Notes: generated from the letters alone by a model not told the origin. DNA of 64,000 nt from Methanomassiliicoccus sp. (GCA_018262895.1 JADFDJ010000007.1:62001-126000), one strand, 5' to 3'. Shown: positions 51,801 to 59,550, counted from the stretch's first letter. Numbers and translations are program-made.

Positions 51801-52289
51801 ACGTCCACGGCGCAGACCATAAAGGGCGACACCATAACCTGTCCGTTCATAATCAAGAACGACGGCAACATCGTGGACACCTACAACTTCACGGTGTCCA
51901 ACAAAGCAGAGCTGGCGGTGAAGGGATGGACAGCCACAATTTCCGGCACAAGCAACGACTACAAGGTGGTGTCGGTGGCCGCGGGAAGCACTCAGACGGT
52001 CAACGTAGTGCTGACCAGGAACCAGGAGACGCCCGATGTGAACTCCACTGTAACGGTCGCGGTCAGTTCTGAGCAGAACGCCACGGCCACAGGAGAGAGG
52101 CAGATGCAGAGGGCTGACATCAGCCTGCCGGACGACGGCCTCACGGTCAGCGGGGACGGCATCAGCATGAGAGCTCCGGAGGTACCAGGCATGACCTATG
52201 TCCTCGTGATAGCGCTGGTGCTGCTGCTGGTGATGTTCGTGGTCCTAAAGGTCAACAAGGGGGTGTTCGGACGCCGAAGAAAGAGATGA
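45849..52289 (+). CDS. aglB: Giant AglB-type oligosaccharyltransferase with long repeat tail
   Basis: 2,146 residues; STT3/AglB proteins usually have 600-1,000. It transfers lipid-linked glycan to Asn in secreted proteins. Residues 1-520 hold about thirteen membrane helices, with catalytic motifs GGSDSYYH (about 72) and FADADHDAM (about 188) in external loops; the acceptor-binding SWWDYG is at about 598. A globular domain runs to about 910. About eleven beta repeats follow (to about 1870) of the carboxypeptidase-regulatory/SdrD-B type, e.g. SGVHVTVIDENG ... SSDGSYQVYLP and DMDGNGRFSTGDEAIAGASVVL. Two NEW3/CARDB-like domains, one C-terminal transmembrane helix (YVLVIALVLLLVMFVVL) and a basic end close it. 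Promoter TTTTTTATACC lies upstream. Its 3' end overlaps the next gene by 4 bases. Confidence 0.93.
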   Translation: MDANDGRPEGRPQKVQKPKIGGLQALFKEDSWLGRNWGTILILVAIIFIALFVRSYFGYSTAVDNGFLVAGGSDSYYHQRVIGYVEDTGNHLVNDPMLNYPMGVRNMRPPLYDWSVAVTSMFMSGVTGMSITDSTGYTLLFSTAFWGALTCIPVYMLTRAAFGNRAGLLASLLFAIMPGNITRSVFADADHDAMILFFVVFGLYFLFRSLVSINGTRWVENWKNITSIRTGVKSYMETNRRSLIYAMLGGVCFAAVAMIWTGYTYMLIIVLVYFLVQVLINRFRNIDSMGEFFVIGAMLLTGFVLMAPLYWQLSYWSQWYDVPFYLFLATMFVGGLFVASRDYPWTLVIPVVIGIILLALVAVFILAPNLFEAIVTGQGYLVKSKLYSTISEATAPTFSNLAMSFGVVTFWLAIIGLVWAAVKIPKDPSPYLVFIVVWMAVSMYMAASASRFLFNASPAFAMAAGWILALLIKRLKFEDMPRTFSGFWSNPLRTLRKNVKISHVVGVLFLAFLVILPNAWGAIDAGIPSETKRDYDKQIYYALPDILHPADYDTVNGTFWYLGAFSYSLPLPTAYYPAAWSWLKTQDSNLSEADRPAFLSWWDYGFEAIQAGGHPTVADNFQSGYEYAASFLMSENESDAVSLLTIRLLEKTGFTDSINSALSNNGVDAAALKDIMQNPSNYVQTVLDNPDVYGKFTSDISVANAKYAAARMELEKVDLEKLVDTYHDVREVSGYDIGYVAVDSRLFPFSATGSNIFYAPAKLNDRTIDSYTGSPTDYYTIKAILSDYSAVDLQNVTSRDTVLGYQIYYTDLFYQTMIYRTFMGLSPSDIGETSQGIPGYSGTLSSYDAMPAYNLTHFKQVYRTAYYLPDNSTTWEAVSYEEAKYLQSQIDAGAINGTVDKSASVLQSGVVFMQYYDGAILNGTAIASDGTPYSGVHVTVIDENGIPHQTVTTSSDGSYQVYLPFGNVSVVYSVGDLDGSTLIGSELDRVDYQVSYAQAMRLESFTANGDITLAGSRLSGYVFWDMDGNGRFSTGDEAIAGASVVLKNNKTGFTSSATSDSNGYYSLLGAESDNNVLYATYEDHTFGYESVDLASTGSLRRNIAIEPAVVSGTISFLEGGTASGVVISLTDTASGEVTNTTSGSGGAFTFNRLLPGDYTVDTADTNISAGSQTVTLSAGSTVTVNLKMYRATQITGQVTIDTVPQANVAVGFISDAGELFTTTDSSGNYVITLPQGTYTAYALTLREGVNMVAMEPLVANTNSATLDLPLSTGSVVTGVVKNGGSAVSGASVVYTSVADATFLRTSTNSTGDYRLVLPTGDYFVYAAGSGKAYWGNLAISGTSTQEIALQDSTTIGGTTWYDTNLNNEMDTSEGLGNVVLKVQSKTTSSQVVYFTSDGSGDYNITLPTGNSYVLTANLDGYTEYTNTYDPLSSAVGNNIEMVAINRTVTGTVTSGGSPVNGITVTLTANGGGAVTTTATTSGSGQFAVSAAPGTYSIIVDQNVSGDNSSMYKASKALTVEVGKDPDAVNVALDTVARVTVNVTMPSGASGSVRFIGPDESTVAASSTITEYLTPGTYTVYTELSDDDIYYTDLRSATIAAGTNIDIAPQLSYALTGQMQYDGEDLLIPANITISSGAAAVTMNANSQGSFTTYLVNGTYTVDAEYHTTGTIDEKTRYLVYTASQGVTVNGDQTVDIALARGLDNATISGTISGASSGVSWNFVALSSTAIDGSVSSGAGSYSVSLAPGTYSAYGVDGSGNVYLGVLTVNSEGTNTANVTFESGILVSGTVRYNGAGAGGAKVVFSDAAQVTANANGAGGYSAYLPRGTYNVTATWTNEEVAGVTVTYSRSFDLDVNSSVSRDIDLVRQIKGAVELVWDSGSKKTVNAGESATYDVTVYNRGNIDDTYVLGSDSSWNVTFSEDTVELPWGANSFRTVQVTIGTPDNAKVSHSAIKLNATSKNHTSASGTVNVDVNIVPAYAVSINTSTAQTIKGDTITCPFIIKNDGNIVDTYNFTVSNKAELAVKGWTATISGTSNDYKVVSVAAGSTQTVNVVLTRNQETPDVNSTVTVAVSSEQNATATGERQMQRADISLPDDGLTVSGDGISMRAPEVPGMTYVLVIALVLLLVMFVVLKVNKGVFGRRRKR

Positions 52290-53017
52290 TCATGATCGCA
52301 GCGGCGATATCGCTGCTGCTGATATCTTGCCTCGCCTCGCCGGCGATGGCGGATGAGGCGAGTGACTATAGTGTAAGCTTTTCCGGCGCCGAGTACCTTA
52401 TCCCGTCCGAGAAGGGCGTGGTTGTGGTGAACATCGGGACCGACCGCCCCTCCGGCGACTACAGCTGGAACGCGTCGATAAGCTCGGGAACGATAACCCC
52501 CAACAAAGGTTCAGGGAGCGCGGACAGCTTCAACATCACTGTCACCGCTCCTACCACCACCGGGGACCCGGTCCTCAGCCTGACCCTGACCAACGGGACG
52601 GTGAACCACACCTCCACATATACCCTGCACGTCATCGAGCCGACGGTCATCTCCGCCACGGTGAAGAACAGCGGCTACCTGGCGATGCAGGATGTGAAGG
52701 TGCGGTTCCTGGCGGACGGGGCGGTCCTGAACGAGACCACCTTCGATATTGCCGCCAATGCTACCAGCACGGTGTCCTACAACTGGACAGCGCATGGACT
52801 GAGCGCGGGAGAGCACACCGTGCAGGTGGTGCTGGACCCGGACAACGAGTACGTGAGGTTCCTGGACGGCAGCTCCACGTACACGTCCAAGTTCTTCGTC
52901 GGCGAGTCCATCTGGGGCACCATGAACGTGATATTGGCCATCCTCGTGGCCCTCCTGATCTTCATCGTGTTCTTGACATACATGAACAGGGGGAAGAAGG
53001 GGAAGAAGAAGAGCTGA
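52286..53017 (+). CDS. Secreted membrane-anchored CARDB-like protein coupled to aglB
   Basis: 243 residues. A signal peptide (MIMIAAAISLLLISCLASPAMADEA, cleavage probably after AMA or at the Cys) is followed by an Ig-like domain (YSVSFSGAEYLIPSEKGVVVVNIGTD ...), then a CARDB-type domain (PTVISATVKNSGYLAMQDVKVRFLADGAVLNETTFDIAANATSTVSYNWTAHGLSAGEHTVQVVLDPDNEY). A C-terminal transmembrane helix (MNVILAILVALLIFIVFLTYM) and a Lys-rich cytosolic end finish it. Several N-x-S/T sequons. The ATG overlaps the aglB stop (ATGA), so the two are translationally coupled; a physical partnership with the AglB tail is plausible but unproven. Confidence 0.85.
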   Translation: MIMIAAAISLLLISCLASPAMADEASDYSVSFSGAEYLIPSEKGVVVVNIGTDRPSGDYSWNASISSGTITPNKGSGSADSFNITVTAPTTTGDPVLSLTLTNGTVNHTSTYTLHVIEPTVISATVKNSGYLAMQDVKVRFLADGAVLNETTFDIAANATSTVSYNWTAHGLSAGEHTVQVVLDPDNEYVRFLDGSSTYTSKFFVGESIWGTMNVILAILVALLIFIVFLTYMNRGKKGKKKS

Positions 53018-53110
53018 AACCACTTACCTCCCTTTTACTTTCACAGGGACATTCTACGTTGTCGGGAATAGCTCCAAATAGTCCCTCCTCGATTGTTCGC
53101 AACGATCGCT

Positions 53111-53434
53111 ATGGCTGAACATGTTGAGGATATCGGTCAGGATGGTTTCGATTCGTACGTGAAGGCCCACCCCAAGCTGGTGGTGGACTGCTGGGCGGCC
53201 TGGTGCGGACCCTGCCGCATGATGGGCCCCATAATCGACAAGCTGGCCGCGGACCATGCGGGCAAGGTGGCGTTCGCCAAGCTCAACGTGGACGAGAACC
53301 AGAAGCTTGCTCAGTCGCACCGTATAATGGCTATCCCTACGTTGCTGTTCTTCAAGGACGGAAAGGTCGTGGACCAGATTGTGGGGCTAGTTCCCAAGGA
53401 TGAGATCGAAGAGGTCATCCGCAGGAAGCTGTGA
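53111..53434 (+). CDS. trxA: Thioredoxin
   Basis: 107 residues from ATG at 53111 ([46 protein letters not shown]); the TTG six codons earlier in the track is unnecessary. The WCGPC active site, the cis-Pro in [21 protein letters not shown] and the NVDENQ strand are all canonical. Cytosolic disulfide reductase. Its stop is two bases from the stop of the convergent translin-like gene. Confidence 0.95.
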   Translation: MAEHVEDIGQDGFDSYVKAHPKLVVDCWAAWCGPCRMMGPIIDKLAADHAGKVAFAKLNVDENQKLAQSHRIMAIPTLLFFKDGKVVDQIVGLVPKDEIEEVIRRKL

Positions 53435-53436
53435 TC

Positions 53437-54060
53437 TCACAGCTTGCGGCAAAGCTCGTCGATCTTCTTCTGCAGTCGGGCCGAGTTCACGGCCACGGCC
53501 ACTTCCCCCCTCGTCTTTTCAAGAAGGGACCTGGCCACATCCTGTTTCCTCCTGATCGGTATCAGCGCGTCAGGGAAATCGAAGCGCATGATGACCAGGA
53601 ACATCTCCTCCATCAAGTTCAGGAACTCCGTCGCCTTCTCCACGTCGCCCTCCCTTAGCCTTTCCAGGGCGAAGCGCCGCAGCTCCCCGATGGCATCGGC
53701 CATGCCCAGCAGGTAGGCGTTTCCGGTGATGCCCATGTCATCGGGGTCCGGAAGGTCCTCGTCCTTGACCATGGCCATGAGTATGGCGGCCTCCGCCAGC
53801 TCCTGCAGAGCGCTCTCCACCAGGCCCGACTCCCATATCTCGGGGTAGTCCTCCAGCAGTGACCGAAGGCGATGGGTCTCGTCAAGCGCCTCGTGCATGA
53901 GGGGCATGGCATCGTCCTTCTTGTGGATCATGTGCACGATGCTCCCCGACAGGCGGTTGATGGCCCGCGTGGACTTGATGGCGACCTCACGCACCTGGTC
54001 CTTCTCCTCCAGTCTGGATTCGATGCGTTCAGCGATCTCTTCCAGGTTCTTCATGCCCAT
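53437..54060 (-). CDS. Translin/TRAX family protein
   Basis: 207-residue all-helical protein. The pattern ERIESRLEEKDQVREVAIKSTRAINRLSGSIVHMIHKKDDA, then AYLLGMADAIGELRRFALERLREGDVEKATEFLNLMEEMFLVIMRFDFPDALIPIRRKQDVARSLLEKTRGEVAVAV, matches archaeal translin proteins; the GELRR and the LRRKxDVARSLLE block (here IRRKQDVARS) are characteristic. The acidic catalytic residues of TRAX-type nucleases are plausibly Glu in LMEEMF, but I cannot verify the geometry. Eukaryal translin-TRAX degrades small RNAs and tRNA fragments. It is 21 bases downstream of purD on the same strand. Confidence 0.86.
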   Translation of the reverse strand: MGMKNLEEIAERIESRLEEKDQVREVAIKSTRAINRLSGSIVHMIHKKDDAMPLMHEALDETHRLRSLLEDYPEIWESGLVESALQELAEAAILMAMVKDEDLPDPDDMGITGNAYLLGMADAIGELRRFALERLREGDVEKATEFLNLMEEMFLVIMRFDFPDALIPIRRKQDVARSLLEKTRGEVAVAVNSARLQKKIDELCRKL

Positions 54061-54081
54061 ATGAACACCGCCCGTTTACAT

Positions 54082-55404
54082 CTAACTTCTTATCGTTTCC
54101 ATATGTTCAACGCGGCGCCGTATGACCTCGGGACGGCCAATGTCATGGCGGACGAAGATGGCCTCACCTTTCACGTAGGAGAGGGCCTTCTCGCACGCCT
54201 TCTCCGCTGCCTCGATGCTGTCATCTATGCCCACCACTCCCACGGCCCGGGAGGTGGTGGTCAGCACCCTGCCGTTCTCCTCGCTCACCATGGCGTAGTA
54301 GGCTCTGGCCCCCATGGCGGCGATATTAACCTCATCGACATGCACCTCCTTGCCCGCAGCGGGGCTGGTGCCATATCCCTGGGGGACGACGTACTTGCAC
54401 ACCGTGGCCTTCCGGGCGAAGGAAACATCCTTATCGCTCAGGCTCCCCGCGGCGATGGCGGCACAGATATCGGTGAACGATGATGACACGATGGACAGTA
54501 CGTTCATGGCCTCGGGGTCCCCGAAGCGGGCGTTGAACTCGATAACCCGTGGCCCGCTCCGAGTGTTCATGAACTGCCCGTACAGGATGCCACGGTAGGG
54601 ACAGCCCTCCCTTTCCATGGCCGCGACCGTTGCCCGCATTATTTCCAGGGCCGCCTCCTTCTCCGAAGGGGTGACGAACGGCAGCAGGTGGTCCTCCTGA
54701 GAATACGAGCCCATCCCTCCCGTGTTCGGGCCCACATCTCCCTCGTAGGCACGCTTATGGTCCTGTACCAAGGGCATAGGTATGACCCTATGGCCATCGC
54801 AGAAGGCCTGCAGGGTGAACTCCTCTCCTACCAGCCGCTCCTCGAGGACCACGCCTCCGCCGCCGATGTTGTGGGCGAAGATGTCCTCTAGGTAGCGCAC
54901 GGCATCCTCCTTGGTGAGAAGGTGCTCCCCCATCACCTTGACGCCCTTGCCCCCCGTGAGCCCCACCGGCTTAACCACCAGGTCCTCGTCGTGGTCCCGG
55001 ACATATGCCTTCGCGGCCTCGAGATCGTCGAAGGCCTCGAACTCTATGTTGCCAGGAACATCGTGCTTACGCATCAGGCCCCGGGTGAAGGACTTGGACA
55101 CCTCAAGCCTAGCCGCTGCCCTGCTGGGGCCGACGCAGCTTATGCCCTTGGCCTCCAGGGCATCCACAAGACCCACCTCCAGGGGGGATTCCGGTCCTAT
55201 GACCGCCAGTTCCACGGCGTGATCCGCAGCGAACTCCACCACCTTGTCGACGTCGGTCTCCTTCACGAGCTTGAACTCCTGGGACAGGCCGGCGATACCG
55301 GGATTGTGGTTCCTCATTGCGGAATAGATCGTTGAACCGCTGGCGGACAGAGCGGCGGCGATGGCGTGCTCGCGTCCGCCCCCTCCTACGACTAGAACCT
55401 TCAT
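54082..55404 (-). CDS. purD: Phosphoribosylamine-glycine ligase (GARS)
   Basis: 440-residue ATP-grasp enzyme of purine synthesis, joining glycine to phosphoribosylamine. N-terminal MKVLVVGGGGREHAIAAAL; ATP-grasp segments DLVVKPVGLTGGKGVKVMGEHLLTKEDAVRYLEDIF and VVLEERLVGEEFTLQAFCDGHRVIPMPLVQDHKRAYEGDVGPNTGGMGSYS; metal site VIEFNARFGDPEAM. The ATG at 55404 has GAGG seven bases before it, better placed than for the ATG two codons earlier. No other pur genes in the window. Confidence 0.95.
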   Translation of the reverse strand: MKVLVVGGGGREHAIAAALSASGSTIYSAMRNHNPGIAGLSQEFKLVKETDVDKVVEFAADHAVELAVIGPESPLEVGLVDALEAKGISCVGPSRAAARLEVSKSFTRGLMRKHDVPGNIEFEAFDDLEAAKAYVRDHDEDLVVKPVGLTGGKGVKVMGEHLLTKEDAVRYLEDIFAHNIGGGGVVLEERLVGEEFTLQAFCDGHRVIPMPLVQDHKRAYEGDVGPNTGGMGSYSQEDHLLPFVTPSEKEAALEIMRATVAAMEREGCPYRGILYGQFMNTRSGPRVIEFNARFGDPEAMNVLSIVSSSFTDICAAIAAGSLSDKDVSFARKATVCKYVVPQGYGTSPAAGKEVHVDEVNIAAMGARAYYAMVSEENGRVLTTTSRAVGVVGIDDSIEAAEKACEKALSYVKGEAIFVRHDIGRPEVIRRRVEHMETIRS

Positions 55405-55452
55405 GGTCATGCCTCATCAGGATAATGGGGGCCCGTAATAATAATTGGCGGT

Positions 55453-56109
55453 TCAGGCCTGGATGTTGAGCGCCTGGAACAGCTCGTCCAGCCCCTCTCC
55501 CGTCTTGGCGCAGGTGCGGTAGAGCCTGGCACCCTTCTTGACGCGGTCATAGTCGCGGTCGAGCAGGGAGACATCGATGTCCATGTACGGCAGCAGGTCG
55601 ACCTTGTTAAGGACGGCGATGTCCGATTCCAGGAAGATCAACGGCTGCTTACGCACCATGTCGTCACCCTCAGTGACGGAGATGACAACCATGCGCTGGT
55701 CCGTCCCCAAAGGGAAGTCCGCGGGGCAGACCAGGTTGCCCACGTTCTCCACGAAAAGGAAGTCCAGGCTTTCCAGGTCCAGCTTGTCCAGCGCGTGGTC
55801 AACGAGGTGCGCATCCAGGTGGCATTCCTTTCCGGTGTTGACGTTTACCGCCTTTACGCCCGCCTTCTGGAACCTATCGAAGTCATCCTGTCCGGTCACG
55901 TCACCGGCGAGGACCGCCACCCTGATGCCCTTCTTCATCATCCGTACGGCCATCTGCTGGATGAGTAGGGTCTTGCCCGACCCGATGGAGCCCATGACGT
56001 CCACGGAGCGGATGCCGTGTTCCCTCAGCCGGTGGTGGTTCTCATGGCCCAGCTTCCTGTTCTCAGCGAGAACGTCCGCCTCTATGGAAATGTCCGATAC
56101 CTTGTGCAC
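55453..56109 (-). CDS. hypB: Hydrogenase nickel incorporation GTPase HypB
   Basis: 218-residue SIMIBI-class GTPase that helps insert nickel into [NiFe] hydrogenases. P-loop GSIGSGKTLLIQQM (about 40-53), AVLAGDVTGQDDFDRF, the metal and dimer motif GKECHLDAHLVDHAL (Cys-His), FVENVGNLVCPADFPLG, VTEGDD, and the guanine-specificity NKVDLLPYMD. No N-terminal His-rich or CxxCGC nickel store. Lone hyp gene here; its presence implies a [NiFe] hydrogenase elsewhere, in keeping with a hydrogenotrophic or H2-using methylotrophic methanogen. Confidence 0.95.
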   Translation of the reverse strand: MHKVSDISIEADVLAENRKLGHENHHRLREHGIRSVDVMGSIGSGKTLLIQQMAVRMMKKGIRVAVLAGDVTGQDDFDRFQKAGVKAVNVNTGKECHLDAHLVDHALDKLDLESLDFLFVENVGNLVCPADFPLGTDQRMVVISVTEGDDMVRKQPLIFLESDIAVLNKVDLLPYMDIDVSLLDRDYDRVKKGARLYRTCAKTGEGLDELFQALNIQA

Positions 56110-56240
56110 GAGCGCGAAGACGAGTAGGCAGTAATAACGATTTGCTCCGATGGAGAGCGGTGCTTACGATGAAGATCATCGTCCGTCCCTCGACACAAAT
56201 TATAAGCAAAGAGCTGTATCCCCAGCTAGGTGTCTGCTGA

Positions 56241-57545
56241 ATGAGCTATTCTTCCCGCGTACGCGAGATCCTGCAGAAGACCGGTGCGGTCGAGGGCGAC
56301 ACGCTCCAGGTGAGGAGCGACGGCCACGACCACATCGGCGTCCTCATGCCCCATCACGATTTCAGCCATCCCGACGTCGTGGTGCTGAAGCTGAAGAGCG
56401 GTTACAATGTCGGGGTCAAGGTCGGGCCAACATCGGAGCTTACGGTCGTCTCCAAGGGATCGACCAGGGAGAAGACCGCTCGCGAGGGCATCAGCGGTAA
56501 GGGAAAGAAGCAGGTGGCGGTGCTCGGTACCGGCGGCACCATTGCCAGCTATGTCGACTACCGCACCGGTGCGGTCCATCCCGCCCTCTCCGCCGGCGAC
56601 CTGGTGGCCACTGTCCCGGAGATCGCCGACATTTGCGACGTGAGGGCTGAGGTGCTGTTCTCCATATTCTCCGAGAACATGAGGGCCGAGAGCTGGCAGA
56701 GGATCGCCGAGGAGGTGGCGGACCGCATTAACGGAGGGATGGAGGGATGCATCATCCCCCACGGCACGGATACCATGGGCTACACGTCGGCGGCGCTGTC
56801 CTTCATGCTTGAGGACCTGACGCGGCCAGTGGTCCTCGTGGGTGCGCAGCGCTCCTCCGACCGCCCGTCCTCGGACGCGTACACCAACCTGCTGTCCGCC
56901 GCACGCTTCATCGTGGACACCGATGCCGCCGAGGTGGTGGTGCTCATGCATAGCACCAGCTCCGACACCTCGGCCGCGGTCCACAGGGGGACCAAGGTGC
57001 GCAAGATGCACACCTCGCGGAGGGACGCCTTCCACAGCATCAACGAGGCCCCCATCGCCACGGTGGACTTTGAGGGACCGATCACCTTCCAAGGTGAACA
57101 TCGCCGTCGGTCCGCCGGCAAGACCATCGCGCGTACTGCCATGGAGACCAACGTCACGCTGCTGCAGTTCTACCCTGGCATGAGCCCCACGGTGTTCGGC
57201 AGCGTGCTCAGGAACAGCCGGGGAGCGGTCCTCGCCGGCACGGGCCTGGGCCACGTGTCCTCGGACATGGTGGAGGAGGTGAGGAAGGCGGTCGCAGGAG
57301 GCACCACCGTGGTCATGACATCCCAGTGCCTGTACGGCATGGTGGACATGAACGTGTACGACACCGGCCGGGACCTCCTGACCGCTGGCGTCATATCAGG
57401 CGGGGACATGCTGCCTGAGACAGCGTTCGTTAAGCTGATGTGGGTCCTGGGGCAGAAGGACGATGAGAAAAGCATCAGGGAGCTGATGACCACGAACCTG
57501 CGGGGAGAGCTGACATCGAGGAGGGAGCAACATGAGCGAGCATGA
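56241..57545 (+). CDS. gatD: Glutamyl-tRNA(Gln) amidotransferase subunit D
   Basis: 434-residue asparaginase-like subunit that releases ammonia from Asn or Gln for GatE. An N-terminal AnsA-like beta domain (GDTLQVRSDGHDHIGVLMPHHDFSHPDVVVLKLKSGYNVGVKV) precedes the L-asparaginase core: VAVLGTGGTIAS (catalytic Thr), IIPHGTDTMGYTSAALSFML (second Thr/Asp) and PVVLVGAQRSSDRPSSDA (Lys region). TATA-like ACAAATTATAAGC lies upstream. The stop overlaps gatE by 14 bases. GatDE is specific to archaea and makes Gln-tRNA(Gln) in place of a GlnRS. Confidence 0.96.
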   Translation: MSYSSRVREILQKTGAVEGDTLQVRSDGHDHIGVLMPHHDFSHPDVVVLKLKSGYNVGVKVGPTSELTVVSKGSTREKTAREGISGKGKKQVAVLGTGGTIASYVDYRTGAVHPALSAGDLVATVPEIADICDVRAEVLFSIFSENMRAESWQRIAEEVADRINGGMEGCIIPHGTDTMGYTSAALSFMLEDLTRPVVLVGAQRSSDRPSSDAYTNLLSAARFIVDTDAAEVVVLMHSTSSDTSAAVHRGTKVRKMHTSRRDAFHSINEAPIATVDFEGPITFQGEHRRRSAGKTIARTAMETNVTLLQFYPGMSPTVFGSVLRNSRGAVLAGTGLGHVSSDMVEEVRKAVAGGTTVVMTSQCLYGMVDMNVYDTGRDLLTAGVISGGDMLPETAFVKLMWVLGQKDDEKSIRELMTTNLRGELTSRREQHERA

Positions 57546-59397
57546 GCTGACCTGCGGGCTGGAGATCCACCAGCAGCTTGACACCAAGAAGCTGTTCTGC
57601 GATTGCCCGACATCCCTGGTGGAGGAGGAAGGGGCCACTTTCCAGAGGCGCCTCCGACCCACGACCTCGGAGCTGGGGGAGATCGACCGGGCGGCATTGG
57701 TGCAGGCGGAGAAGAGGATGCGATTCCGCTATCAGGCGCCCCCCTCCGCCTCATGTCTTGTGGATGCGGACGAGGAACCCCCTCACTGCGCCAACAATGA
57801 GGCCCTGGACATCGTGCTGACGTTCGCGGCCATGCTCAAGGCCCGGCCAGTGGACGAGGTCCACTTCATGCGCAAGATAGTCATCGACGGCTCCAACACC
57901 ACGGGCTTCCAGCGTACAGCCATGATCGCTACCGACGGTCTCCTGGAGGTGAACGGCCGCGTCATCTCCGTACCCACGTTCTGCCTCGAGGAGGACGCCG
58001 CCCGCAAGGTGGACACCAAGGCCGGGGAGATAACATACCGCCTGGACCGCCTGGGGATACCGCTCATAGAGGTGGCCACCGGTCCCGAGCTGCACACCCC
58101 TGAGGAGGTCAAGGAGGCCGCGCAGCGCCTGGGCTCTATGATGCGTGCCACCAGAAAGGTCAAGAGGGGCATCGGGACCATCCGCGAGGACGTCAATATT
58201 TCCATCCCCGGCGGAAGCAGGATCGAGATCAAGGGAGTGCAGGAGCTGAGGCTTCTACCCATCTACGTGGAGAAGGAGGTGGAGAGGCAGCGGTCGCTTC
58301 TGCGGATACGGGAGGTACTGAAGGAGAGAAAGGTCAGCAGGAGGGACGCCGAGGTCCGAGACCTCACGGAAACCTTCTCCAAATGCCCTTCCAAGGTCAT
58401 CATGGGGGCTCTCAAGAAGGGCGGCAAGGTGCTGGGCGTTCCCCTTCCTGGCTATGCCGGGGTGCTGCGCTCCCCTGACGCCAAGCTGCGACTGGGAGCG
58501 GAGATGGCACAGTATGCCCGCACCAAAGGCGTGGCCGGAATATTCCACTCCGACGAGCTTCCGAACTATGGGATCGAGCAGGGCTACGTGGACGAAGTGC
58601 GAAAGACGTTCGAGCTGGGGCCTCAGGACGCGTTCGTGCTCTGCGCCGACGATGTTAAGAAGGCGGAGGCCGCACTGAGAGCGGCCGTGTCCCGGGCCTA
58701 CGATGCCCTGGTGGGCGTCCCCGAGGAGACCCGCGATCCGCTCCCAGACGGCACCAGCGCGTACTCCCGCCCCCTGCCGGGGGCTGCCAGGATGTACCCG
58801 GAGACGGACGTCCCCCCCATCACCCTGGAGAAGGAAAGGCTTGACCGCATCGCTTCCAACCTTCCGGAGATGCCGGAGGTGCGCACCGCCCGCATAGCAT
58901 CCACCTACGGCGTCCATGAGCAGCAGGCGAGGCAGCTGGTCCGTGATGGATGGGACGACCTTTTCGAGGAGGTCGCCTCCAGCAAGGAGCTCGCCGGCAC
59001 CGCGGCCCGGACCCTGCTATCGACCTTGCCGGAGCTGGAGCGGCAGGGCGTGGACATCAGCAAGCTGGATGAGTCTACCCTGCGCGAGGCGTTCACCGCC
59101 CTATCCAAGGGGGAGTTCGCCAAGGAGGCGGTGCCGGACGTCCTGTCGCTGATGGCCAAGGGCAAGACCGTCCCTCAGGCGATCAAGGAGCTGGGAATAT
59201 CGGTTATGTCCACGGATGAGGCTGCCAATGTGGTCTCCAGGATCGTGCACGAACGTGAGGGATTCGTGCGGGAGAAGGGAACAGGGGCTGTGGGCCCCCT
59301 AATGGGCGTGGTGATGGGCGAGCTCAAGGGAAAGCTTGACGGAAAGGCGGCAAGCGATCTGATCAAGAAGGAGATCGAGAAGCTGCTCTCATCCTGA
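57532..59397 (+). CDS. gatE: Glutamyl-tRNA(Gln) amidotransferase subunit E
   Basis: 621-residue GatB-related subunit that phosphorylates Glu on Glu-tRNA(Gln) and amidates it. N-terminal cradle: LTCGLEIHQQLDTKKLFCDCPTSLVEEEGATFQRRLRPTTSELGEID; kinase core with VHFMRKIVIDGSNTTGFQRTAMIATDG and LGIPLIEVATGPELHTPEEVKEAA, RGIGTIREDVNISIPGGSRIEIKGVQEL; an AspRS-like insertion (about 270-400: GVPLPGYAGVLRSPDAKLRLGAEMAQYARTKGVAGIFHSDELP); and a YqeY-like C-terminal tail ending in GPLMGVVMGELKGKLDGKAASDLIKKEIEKLL. Complete, and coupled to gatD. Confidence 0.96.
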   Translation: MSEHELTCGLEIHQQLDTKKLFCDCPTSLVEEEGATFQRRLRPTTSELGEIDRAALVQAEKRMRFRYQAPPSASCLVDADEEPPHCANNEALDIVLTFAAMLKARPVDEVHFMRKIVIDGSNTTGFQRTAMIATDGLLEVNGRVISVPTFCLEEDAARKVDTKAGEITYRLDRLGIPLIEVATGPELHTPEEVKEAAQRLGSMMRATRKVKRGIGTIREDVNISIPGGSRIEIKGVQELRLLPIYVEKEVERQRSLLRIREVLKERKVSRRDAEVRDLTETFSKCPSKVIMGALKKGGKVLGVPLPGYAGVLRSPDAKLRLGAEMAQYARTKGVAGIFHSDELPNYGIEQGYVDEVRKTFELGPQDAFVLCADDVKKAEAALRAAVSRAYDALVGVPEETRDPLPDGTSAYSRPLPGAARMYPETDVPPITLEKERLDRIASNLPEMPEVRTARIASTYGVHEQQARQLVRDGWDDLFEEVASSKELAGTAARTLLSTLPELERQGVDISKLDESTLREAFTALSKGEFAKEAVPDVLSLMAKGKTVPQAIKELGISVMSTDEAANVVSRIVHEREGFVREKGTGAVGPLMGVVMGELKGKLDGKAASDLIKKEIEKLLSS

Positions 59398-59550
59398 GCG
59401 TCCCCTCTCGGCCACCCTGGAAGCGAACCATGCGCGCTTTCCCATGGCGGCACAGAGCCGGTCATGATCGTAGGGAGCGAGGCCGGGGCCATCCCCTTCA
59501 AGCCGAGCCTTTGGGAGCCTGCCTCGGCCTCTTCAAGGTCTTTTTAAGTC

